Of a DNA stretch of 7,405 nt, positions 1 to 5,760 are shown in pieces. The notes beneath the pieces were generated by a model. It was given only the letters and a program-made list of their open reading frames with translations. It was not told the origin of the DNA and searched no databases. This DNA is from SCSIO-59966 sp046566185 (GTDB taxonomy: Bacteria > Actinomycetota > Actinomycetes > Actinomycetales > SCSIO-59966): contig JBKHXE010000107.1 of NCBI GenBank assembly GCA_046566185.1, forward strand, positions 1-7,405, given 5' to 3'. The stretch's first letter is position 1. Every line of letters begins with the position of its first letter. A program made the position numbers and the translations under genes.

Positions 1-218
1 GCGAAGGCCAGGCCGGCGACGTACTTCCAGCCGCCCAGGCCGGGCTGGACCGCCTCGACGCGCGGCGCGATCAGGACCGAGATCAGCGCTGCGACCAGCA
101 GCCAGGACGAGTTGACCAGCACGTCGACGCCCGCGACCTGGCCGATCCGCCACGTGCCCGGTGCGCGCCGGCCGCCGGGGCCGGCCCCACTCGCTGCTGG
201 TTCGGTCCGCTGGTCCAC
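1..218 (-). CDS. Site-2 protease (M50) family protein, N-terminal fragment
   Basis: Only the first 72 codons and two bases of this gene lie in the window; the rest runs off the left edge. The translation begins VDQRTEP, has a short Gly/Pro/Arg-rich head, then TWRIGQVAGVDVLVNSSW at about residues 22-39. A hydrophobic first membrane segment follows at about 38-51, then a Gly-rich loop (PGLGGWKYVAGLAFA). This TWRIG-(R/Q)-VAG-(V/I)-x-(V/I)-LV-x-x-SW opening is how I recognise actinobacterial site-2-type zinc metalloproteases, which cleave substrates within the membrane. The HExxH zinc motif would be downstream and cannot be checked, so activity is unproven. GTG at 218-216 is chosen because an in-frame TAG stop lies just upstream (230-228) and no other start precedes the conserved block. 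A TAGCGT -10-like box ends six bases before it, which suggests a leaderless message. It is divergent from the RecB-like nuclease gene. Confidence 0.72.
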   Translation of the reverse strand, partial: MDQRTEPAASGAGPGGRRAPGTWRIGQVAGVDVLVNSSWLLVAALISVLIAPRVEAVQPGLGGWKYVAGLAF

Positions 219-224
219 GCGACC

Positions 225-230
225 ACGCTA
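225..230 (-). promoter_or_regulatory. -10 box of a predicted leaderless promoter for the M50 protease gene
   Basis: On the minus strand these bases read TAGCGT, matching the actinobacterial TANNNT -10 pattern. Six bases separate it from the GTG at 218, so transcription would start at or next to the start codon. No Shine-Dalgarno sequence is visible before that GTG, in keeping with leaderless translation. I see no convincing -35 hexamer 16-18 bases further upstream. Confidence 0.45.
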
Positions 231-277
231 TCTCGCGCGTCGCGCCCGGCTGCGGCAGGACTGTCGGCGGGGTCGCC

Positions 278-283
278 TAGGGT
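278..283 (+). promoter_or_regulatory. -10 box of a predicted leaderless promoter for the RecB-like nuclease gene
   Basis: The hexamer TAGGGT fits TANNNT and is followed by seven bases and then ATG at 291. That spacing places the transcription start on the A of the start codon. It is the main reason to prefer ATG 291 over GTG 282, which overlaps the hexamer. No -35 element is evident. Confidence 0.5.
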
Positions 284-290
284 GACGGAC

Positions 291-1211
291 ATGACCCAGG
301 AAGTGGCCCAGCAGGTGACGGACGACATGCCCCGGCGCGCGGTGGTGGACGGCGTCGACGTCGTCGGCTCGCTGTCGCCGAGCCGCGCCGGAGACTTCAT
401 GACCTGTCCCCTGCTGTACCGCTTCCGGACCGTCGACCGGCTGCCCGAGCCGTCCTCCCCGGACGCGGTGCGGGGCACGGTGGTGCACAAGGTGCTCGAG
501 GACCTCTTCGACCTCCCCGCGGCGGGCCGCACCCCCGCCCGGGCCGCGGAGCTGCTCGAGCCGGCCTGGGAGGCGGTCCTCGCCGCCGAGCCCGAGATCG
601 CCGAGATGTTCGGTGACGGGGGGCCGGAGATCGGGTCGTGGCTGGCCTCCTGCCGGGAGTCCCTCGAGCGCTACTTCTCCCTCGAGGACCCGACCCGCCT
701 CGAGCCGGCCGAGCGCGAGCTATACGTCGAGACGGTCCTGGAGTCCAAGCTGCTGCTGCGCGGCTTCATCGACCGGATCGACGTGGCCCCCACCGGGGAG
801 ATCCGGGTCGTGGACTACAAGACCGGCCGCGCGCCGCACCCCGCCTTCGAGGCGAAGGCGCTGTTCCAGATGAAGTTCTACGCGCTGGTGCTGTGGCGCA
901 CGCGGGGCGTCGTCCCGCGGATGCTGCAGCTCGTCTACCTGGGCAGCGGCGAGGTGCTGCGGTACGCGCCCACCGAGCAGGAGCTCGAGGCCACCGAGCG
1001 CAAGGTCGTGGCGCTGTGGGCGGCCGTCCGGCGCGCGGCGGAGACGGGCGACTGGAGGGCCTCGCCCAGCCGGCTGTGCGACTGGTGCCACCACCGGCCG
1101 CTGTGCCCCTCCTTCGGCGGCACGCCACCGCCGGTGCCGGTCGACGCCGTCCGGCGGGCTTCCGGCGCCGAGGCGGGGCGGGTCGCCGCACCCGGCCGCG
1201 ACGAGGACTGA
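291..1211 (+). CDS. RecB/Cas4-type PD-(D/E)XK nuclease with predicted Fe-S cluster
   Basis: This 306-residue protein is a stand-alone RecB-family nuclease domain, predicted to cut DNA with divalent metal ions in the cytoplasm. After a variable head comes LSPSRAGDFMTCPLLYRFR (28-46). The nuclease motifs follow in the expected order: His66 in GTVVHK, Asp161 in GFIDRID, Asp175-Tyr-Lys177 in VVDYKTG, and the RecB signature Gln193-x3-Tyr197 (QMKFY). Cys39 together with Cys263, Cys266 and Cys272 (C-x2-C-x5-C) matches the iron-sulfur staple of AddB, Cas4 and Dna2 nucleases. The last 30 residues are Pro/Ala/Arg-rich and look unstructured. No helicase domain, Cas1/Cas2 gene or CRISPR array is present, so the cellular role is unknown; DNA repair is a guess. 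ATG 291 is favoured by the TAGGGT box seven bases upstream. GTG 282 (same frame) and ATG 327, which has AGGTGA eight bases before it, are alternatives; all lie before the conserved block. Confidence 0.88.
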   Translation: MTQEVAQQVTDDMPRRAVVDGVDVVGSLSPSRAGDFMTCPLLYRFRTVDRLPEPSSPDAVRGTVVHKVLEDLFDLPAAGRTPARAAELLEPAWEAVLAAEPEIAEMFGDGGPEIGSWLASCRESLERYFSLEDPTRLEPAERELYVETVLESKLLLRGFIDRIDVAPTGEIRVVDYKTGRAPHPAFEAKALFQMKFYALVLWRTRGVVPRMLQLVYLGSGEVLRYAPTEQELEATERKVVALWAAVRRAAETGDWRASPSRLCDWCHHRPLCPSFGGTPPPVPVDAVRRASGAEAGRVAAPGRDED

Positions 1212-1223
1212 GCGACCGGCCGC

Positions 1224-1245
1224 CCGGGGGTCAACCCCACCCCGG
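1224..1245 (+). terminator. Weak hairpin after the nuclease gene
   Basis: CCGGGG (1224-1229) can pair with CCCCGG (1240-1245) across a 10-nt loop, starting 12 bases after the nuclease stop codon. A smaller alternative pairs GGGG (1227-1230) with CCCC (1235-1238) around TCAA. There is no T-tract, and such short GC stems arise easily in this composition, so a terminator role is only possible. The rest of the 88-base gap to position 1299 holds no clear promoter. Confidence 0.25.
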
Positions 1246-1299
1246 ACAATGGCGTCACCCTGCTCGCGGCCCGGGCCCGTGGCCCACCAGGCTGACCCC

Positions 1300-2103
1300 A
1301 TGACCGCCGTACGCCTCACCGCCGAGAACGAGGACCCCGCCGTGGCAACGACACCAGCCGACCCGACGACCGTCGCCCGGGCCAGCGACCTCGTCAAGAT
1401 CTACGGATCGGGTGAGGCACAGGTCCGCGCCCTGGACGGGGTGAGCGTGTCCTTCGGGCGCGGCGAGCTCACCGCGATCATGGGGCCGTCGGGCTCCGGC
1501 AAGTCCACGCTGATGCACTGCATGGCCGCCCTCGACCGGCCGACGTCCGGCAGCGTCATCGTCGACGGCGTCGAGATCGCCCGGATGAGGGACGCCGGCC
1601 TGACCCGGCTGCGCCGCGAGCGCATCGGCTTCGTCTTCCAGTCGTTCAACCTCGTGCCGACGCTCACCGCCGCGGAGAACATCACGCTGCCGCTGGACAT
1701 CGCCGGTCGACCCGTCGACCGCCAGTGGTTCGACACCGTCGTCGACACCGTCGGGCTGCGGGACCGCCTGCGGCACCGCCCCAACGAGCTGTCGGGCGGT
1801 CAGCAGCAGCGCGTGGCCTGCGCCCGCGCCCTGGTGAGCAGGCCGGCGATCGTGTTCGCGGACGAGCCGACCGGCAACCTCGACTCCCGCTCCAGCGCCG
1901 ACGTCCTGGGCTTCCTGCGGCGCTCCGTCGACGAGTTCGGGCAGACCGTCGTCATGGTCACCCACGAGCCGACGGCCGCCGCCTACGCCGACCGCGTCCT
2001 CTTCCTGGCGGACGGCCGCATCGTCGGCGAGCTGCGCGAGCCGACCGCCGAGACCGTCCTCGAGCGGATGAAGCGCGACGAGCCGGTCGGCGGTCACGCG
2101 TGA
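1300..2103 (+). CDS. MacB/LolD-type ABC transporter ATP-binding protein
   Basis: This 267-residue protein is the ATPase of an FtsX-type ABC transporter and would work as a homodimer under the membrane. All nucleotide-binding motifs are intact: Walker A GPSGSGKST (62-70), Q-loop Gln114 in VFQSFNLVPTLTAAENI, signature LSGGQQQR (164-171), Walker B IVFADEP (184-190) with catalytic Glu189, and His222 in VMVTHEP. The phrases FQSFNL and DEPTGNLDS are characteristic of the MacB/LolD/FtsE group, not of importers. The next gene encodes the matching permease, and the two overlap at GTGA (2100-2103), indicating one operon with coupled translation. The start is uncertain. ATG 1300 has only AGG eight bases upstream but keeps codons with G/C third positions from there on. 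GTG 1342 has a better ribosome site and would give 253 residues. ATG 1249 in the same frame has no visible ribosome site. The transported substrate cannot be inferred. Confidence 0.93.
   Translation: MTAVRLTAENEDPAVATTPADPTTVARASDLVKIYGSGEAQVRALDGVSVSFGRGELTAIMGPSGSGKSTLMHCMAALDRPTSGSVIVDGVEIARMRDAGLTRLRRERIGFVFQSFNLVPTLTAAENITLPLDIAGRPVDRQWFDTVVDTVGLRDRLRHRPNELSGGQQQRVACARALVSRPAIVFADEPTGNLDSRSSADVLGFLRRSVDEFGQTVVMVTHEPTAAAYADRVLFLADGRIVGELREPTAETVLERMKRDEPVGGHA
1330..1334 (+). promoter_or_regulatory. Shine-Dalgarno candidate for an alternative ATPase start (GTG 1342)
   Basis: GAGGA sits seven bases before GTG 1342, a better ribosome site than the lone AGG before ATG 1300. If it is used, the ATPase begins VATTPADPTT, still 15 residues ahead of the conserved DLVKIYG strand. 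Confidence 0.35.
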
Positions 2104-4625
2104 TCCGCGTCGCGCTGCGCACCGTCCGGGGCCACGTCGTCCGCTTCCTCCTCACCGCCCTCGCGGTGCTGCTCGGCGTGTCGTTCGTCGCGGGCACGTT
2201 CGTGCTGACGGACACCATGGACCGGACGTTCACCGGGATCCTCGCGCAGGCCTCGCGGGGCACCGACGTCGTCGTGCGCGGCGAGGAGCGCACCGAGGCG
2301 ATGGACGGTGGCGAGGCGCTGCGGGAGCAGCTGCCGCTCGCCCTCGCCGAGGAGCTCGAGCAGGTGGACGGCGTCGGCGCCGCCGAGGCCGACCTCTCCG
2401 GCCCCACCGTCCTCGTCGGCGCCGACGGCACCGCCGTGCGCCGTGGGGGCGCGCCGACGCTGGGTTTCGGCTGGACGCAGGACGACCCTGCCCTGGAGGT
2501 CCTCGCCGGCACCGCCCCCGACACCCCGGGCGAGATCGCCGTCGAGGAGGCGACCCTGGCCGCCTCCGGGCTGAGCGTCGGGGACAGCACCACCGTGGTC
2601 GCCGGCGGCACCGTGAGGCCGGTCACGGTCGTCGCCAGCGTGCGGTTCGGCGCCCTCGCCGGGGCGACGCTCGTCTTCCTCGACCACGCCAGCGCCCAGC
2701 AGCTCTTCGCCCCGGAGGGCACGACCTCGGCCTTCGCGGTGCGGGCGGCCCCGGGCACGGACGCCGAGGAGCTGCGGGCCCGCGTCGCGGCGGTACTGCC
2801 GGACGGCGCCGAGGCGATCACCGGGGAGCAGCAGACCGAGGAGGACACCGCGGCCATCCGCGAGGCGCTCGGCTTCGTCACGACGTTCCTGCTCGTCTTC
2901 GCCGGCATCAGCCTCGTCGTCGGCGCCTTCATCATCGTCAACACATTCTCGATGCTGGTGGCCCAGCGCACCCGCGAGCTGGCCCTGCTGCGGGCGGTCG
3001 GGGCCAGCGCCCGGCAGGTCGTGACGATGGTCTGCGTCGAGGCGCTCGTGGTCGGGGTGGCAGGCGGTGCCCTGGGGCTCGGCGCGGGCCTCGGTCTGGC
3101 CGCGGGCCTGCGACAGCTGCTCGCGGCCTTCGGGCTCGACCTCGCCGGCGCCCTGGTCGTCGAGCCACGCACCGTCGTGGTGAGCCTCGTCGTGGGCACC
3201 GTCGTCACCGTGCTGTCGGCGGTCGTTCCCGCCGTCCGCGCGGCCCGCATCCCCCCGGTGGCCGCGATGCGCGACGACGTCGCCCTGCCGGAGCGCAGCC
3301 TCCGCCTGCGCGGACGGGTCGGGGCCGTCCTCCTCGTCGCCGGCGGTATCGGTCTGTGGCAGTCCCTGGTCGCCGACGGCACCGCCAGCGGCATCGGCGT
3401 CGGGCTCTCCACCCTCACGCTGTTCCTGGCGGTGGCCGTGGGGTCGCCGCTGGTGGCGCGCCCCGTCGTCCGGGTGCTCGGCAGCCCGCTCGCCGCGCTG
3501 CTGCGGCCGATCGGGCGCCTGGCCAGGGAGAACGCGCTCCGCAACCCGCGCCGCACGGCGGCGACCGCGTCAGCACTGATGATCGGCCTGACGCTCGTCA
3601 CCGCCATCACGGTGCTGTCGTCGTCGGCGACCGCGTCGACCCGAGCCATCGTCGAGGAGTCGGTCACGGCCGACCTGGTGCTGAACGGCGGCTTCACCGG
3701 CTTCCCGCCCACGGTCACCGACGACGTCGCGGCCGTGGACGGCGTGGCGTCCGTCGCCGCGCTGGCGGCCGTCCCGGTCGACCTCGGTGACGGGCAGACC
3801 CTGGCCGCCGCGACCGACCCGGCCGCCCTTCGCGACAGCGTGCGGGTCGACATCGCCGCGGGGTCCTACGACGCGCTGAGCGACGGCGAGGTCCTGGTCT
3901 CCTCCTCCTACGCCGAGGACCACGGCGTGGCGGTCGGCGACCGGCTCACCGGCACGCTCGGCACCGTGGACCGGGTCGAGCTGACGGTCGGCGGCGTGTA
4001 CGAGGACAACCAGGCGATCGGCGTCCCCGTGCTCGTCTCGGACGCGACGGCCGAGGGCGCGGTGCCCGCGCGTCAGCAAGTCGACGTCTTCGGCTACGTC
4101 AACCTCGACGCGGACGCGGACCCCGCCGCGACGAAGGCCGCGCTCACCGACGTCGTCCAGCCGTACGTCGTGGTCTCGCTGCAGGACCGCGAGGAGTTCG
4201 TCTCGGCGCAGGCCGAGCAGACCGAGCAGCTGCTGGTGCTGCTCTACGTGCTGCTCGCCCTCTCGGTGGTCATCGCGGTGCTCGGCATCGTCAACACCCT
4301 CGCCCTGTCGGTCATCGAGCGGACCAGGGAGATCGGCCTGCTGCGGGCCGTGGGCATGCGGCGGCGCCAGCTGGCCGGCATGGTCACCGTCGAGTCGGTG
4401 CTCACCGCGCTGTTCGGTGCGGTGCTGGGCACGGCACTCGGCCTGGTGCTCGCGGCGGCGCTGCAGCGGTCCCTCGCCGACGACGGGCTCGAGGTGCTCG
4501 ACGTCCCGGTCGTGGCCGTGGCCGGGGTGTTCGCCCTGGCAGCCGTCGTCGGCGTGCTGGCGGCGGTGCTGCCGGCGGTGCGCGCGGTGCGGCTGGACGT
4601 GCTGCGGGCGATCGCCGCCGAGTAG
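2100..4625 (+). CDS. ABC transporter permease with two FtsX-like domains (MacB/LolCE superfamily)
   Basis: This 841-residue membrane protein is the permease partner of the upstream ATPase. Hydrophobic segments suggest ten membrane helices: about 15-37, 258-283, 307-337, 358-380, 407-425, 433-455, 487-510, 709-738, 762-787 and 801-828. Two large extracytoplasmic domains of the MacB periplasmic-core kind lie at about 38-257 and 511-708. It is an internal duplication: RTRELALLRAVG (from 290) and RTREIGLLRAVG (from 741) are the FtsX coupling segments after helices 2 and 8. Each half ends with an AVVPAVRAAR- or AVLPAVRAVR-like motif. RNPRRTA (481-487) leads into the second module. Family members move lipids, peptides or antibiotics, or transmit mechanical force; which applies here is unknown. 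GTG 2100 overlaps the ATPase stop by 4 nt and lies just before the first helix; the open frame reaching further upstream overlaps the ATPase and is not used. No membrane-fusion protein gene is adjacent. It ends in TAG 4 nt before the convergent DppF-type gene. Confidence 0.93.
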   Translation: MIRVALRTVRGHVVRFLLTALAVLLGVSFVAGTFVLTDTMDRTFTGILAQASRGTDVVVRGEERTEAMDGGEALREQLPLALAEELEQVDGVGAAEADLSGPTVLVGADGTAVRRGGAPTLGFGWTQDDPALEVLAGTAPDTPGEIAVEEATLAASGLSVGDSTTVVAGGTVRPVTVVASVRFGALAGATLVFLDHASAQQLFAPEGTTSAFAVRAAPGTDAEELRARVAAVLPDGAEAITGEQQTEEDTAAIREALGFVTTFLLVFAGISLVVGAFIIVNTFSMLVAQRTRELALLRAVGASARQVVTMVCVEALVVGVAGGALGLGAGLGLAAGLRQLLAAFGLDLAGALVVEPRTVVVSLVVGTVVTVLSAVVPAVRAARIPPVAAMRDDVALPERSLRLRGRVGAVLLVAGGIGLWQSLVADGTASGIGVGLSTLTLFLAVAVGSPLVARPVVRVLGSPLAALLRPIGRLARENALRNPRRTAATASALMIGLTLVTAITVLSSSATASTRAIVEESVTADLVLNGGFTGFPPTVTDDVAAVDGVASVAALAAVPVDLGDGQTLAAATDPAALRDSVRVDIAAGSYDALSDGEVLVSSSYAEDHGVAVGDRLTGTLGTVDRVELTVGGVYEDNQAIGVPVLVSDATAEGAVPARQQVDVFGYVNLDADADPAATKAALTDVVQPYVVVSLQDREEFVSAQAEQTEQLLVLLYVLLALSVVIAVLGIVNTLALSVIERTREIGLLRAVGMRRRQLAGMVTVESVLTALFGAVLGTALGLVLAAALQRSLADDGLEVLDVPVVAVAGVFALAAVVGVLAAVLPAVRAVRLDVLRAIAAE

Positions 4626-4629
4626 CGCG

Positions 4630-5760
4630 TCAGGTGTGGTCGACGGCGCCCGGCGCGCGCTGGTCGACGAGCTCACCGACGGCGGTCGGGTCGTGCGACT
4701 CGTCCGAGGCCGTGATGCGGCCGTCGCGGACGTCCTCCGCCCAGTGGCAGGCGACGCGGTGCCCCGGCTGCACCTCGCGCAGCACCGGCACCTCGTCGTG
4801 GCAGCGGGTGGCCTGCCGGAACGGGCACCGGGTGTGGAAGCGGCAGCCGGACGGCGGGGCGGCCGGGCTGGGCAGGTCCCCCGCCAGCAGGATGCGCTCG
4901 CGCCGGTCCTCGACCTCCGGGTCCGGCACCGGGATCGCCGACATCAGGGAGATCGTGTACGGGTGCAGCGGCTGCGCGTAGAGGTCGTCGCTCGACGCCT
5001 CCTCGACGATCGTGCCGAGGTACATCACGCCGATGCGGTCGGAGATGTGGCGGACGACGGCGAGGTCGTGCGCGATGACGACGTACGTCAGGCCGAGCCG
5101 GTCCTGCAGCTCCTCGAGCAGGTTGATGACCTGAGCCTGCACGGAGACGTCGAGCGCGCTGACCGGCTCGTCGGCGATGACCAGGTCGGGGTCCAGGGCG
5201 ATCGCCCGCGCGATGCCGATGCGCTGGCGCTGGCCGCCGGAGAACTCGTGCGGGAACTTGGCGCCCGCGTTGCGCGGCAGGCCCACGACGTCCAGCAGCT
5301 CGGCGACGCGTCGCTCCCAGGCCGCGCGGCCGCCCTCGACACGGTGCAGACGCATCGGCTCGGTGAGGATGCTCTGCACGCTCTGCCGCGGGTCCAGGCT
5401 TGCCATCGGGTCCTGGAACACCATCTGCATCCGCCGGCGCATGCGTCGCATCGGCTCGGCCCCGAGGCCGCGCAGCTCGGTGCCGTCGAACTCGACGGTT
5501 CCCGCGGTCGGCTCCTCGAGCCGTAGGACGGCCCTGCCGAGTGTCGACTTGCCACAGCCTGACTCCCCGACCAGGCCGAACGTCCGGCCGCGGCGGATGT
5601 CCAGGTCGACGCCGTCGACGGCGCGCACATGGCCGACGGTGCGCTCCAGCACGAGGCCCCGGCGGATCGGGAAGTGCACCTCGAGGCCGCGCACGCGCAG
5701 CAGCACGTCGCCCGCGGTGGTGTCGGGCCCCCGGACGGCGGAGGGCCGGGTCCTCGTCAC
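4630..5760 (-). CDS. dppF: Dipeptide/oligopeptide ABC transporter ATP-binding protein (DppF/OppF type)
   Basis: This 376-residue ATPase is one of the paired nucleotide-binding subunits of a peptide importer and hydrolyses ATP on the cytoplasmic side. It has Walker A GESGCGKST (65-73), Q-loop Gln116 in VFQDPMASLDPR, signature FSGGQRQR (173-180), Walker B LVIADEP (193-199) and His231. MASLDPR and the HEFSGGQRQRIGIARA context mark the F-type subunit. The C-terminal oligopeptide-transporter domain starts near 252 (LYAQPLHPYT at 260-269). It carries Cys306, Cys312, Cys320 and Cys338 (C-x5-C-x7-C-x17-C), a pattern linked to a [4Fe-4S] cluster in some members. The final 35 residues are polar and variable. 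GTG 5760 is the start: GGAGGAG lies five bases upstream, and the codon overlaps the DppD-type stop by 4 nt. It is the last gene of its operon. The substrate could be peptides, nickel or glycosides; the symbol reflects family only. Confidence 0.92.
   Translation of the reverse strand: MTRTRPSAVRGPDTTAGDVLLRVRGLEVHFPIRRGLVLERTVGHVRAVDGVDLDIRRGRTFGLVGESGCGKSTLGRAVLRLEEPTAGTVEFDGTELRGLGAEPMRRMRRRMQMVFQDPMASLDPRQSVQSILTEPMRLHRVEGGRAAWERRVAELLDVVGLPRNAGAKFPHEFSGGQRQRIGIARAIALDPDLVIADEPVSALDVSVQAQVINLLEELQDRLGLTYVVIAHDLAVVRHISDRIGVMYLGTIVEEASSDDLYAQPLHPYTISLMSAIPVPDPEVEDRRERILLAGDLPSPAAPPSGCRFHTRCPFRQATRCHDEVPVLREVQPGHRVACHWAEDVRDGRITASDESHDPTAVGELVDQRAPGAVDHT
4639..4668. terminator. Possible hairpin at the convergent gene ends
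   Basis: GTCGAC at 4639-4644 can pair with GTCGAC at 4663-4668, and inner GCGC at 4646-4649 with GCGC at 4657-4660, leaving a 7-nt loop. It begins 14 bases after the permease stop and lies inside the last codons of the DppF-type gene. There is no T-tract, and the repeat also encodes a VDQ/VDH repeat in that protein, so it may be coincidence. It is the only termination-like structure I see for the permease operon. Confidence 0.2.

Noticed and set aside
1244..1249. GACAAT as a -10 box for the MacB-like operon
   Set aside because: Matches TATAAT at four positions but lacks the leading T and any -35 at the right distance, and it lies far from the likely start codon.
1255..2097. A 280-codon minus-strand frame opposite the MacB-like ATPase
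   Set aside because: Antisense to a gene with every ABC motif intact; its own translation matches nothing I know.
1725..2099. Upstream extension of the permease frame, giving a 966-residue protein
   Set aside because: The extra 125 residues are Arg/Pro-rich and come from the ATPase gene in another frame. GTG 2100, at the 4-nt overlap and just before the first membrane helix, is the sensible start.
1958..3853. A 631-codon minus-strand frame opposite the FtsX permease
   Set aside because: Ser/Arg/Thr-rich low-complexity translation with no domain; a shadow of the permease gene.
3570..4676. A 368-codon minus-strand frame opposite the permease C-terminal half
   Set aside because: His/Asp/Arg/Gln-rich translation typical of antisense frames in GC-rich genes; no motif.
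4417..5526. A 369-codon plus-strand frame crossing the end of the FtsX permease gene into the DppF-type gene
   Set aside because: Out of frame with the permease, then antisense to the ATPase, with no recognisable family; a composition artefact.
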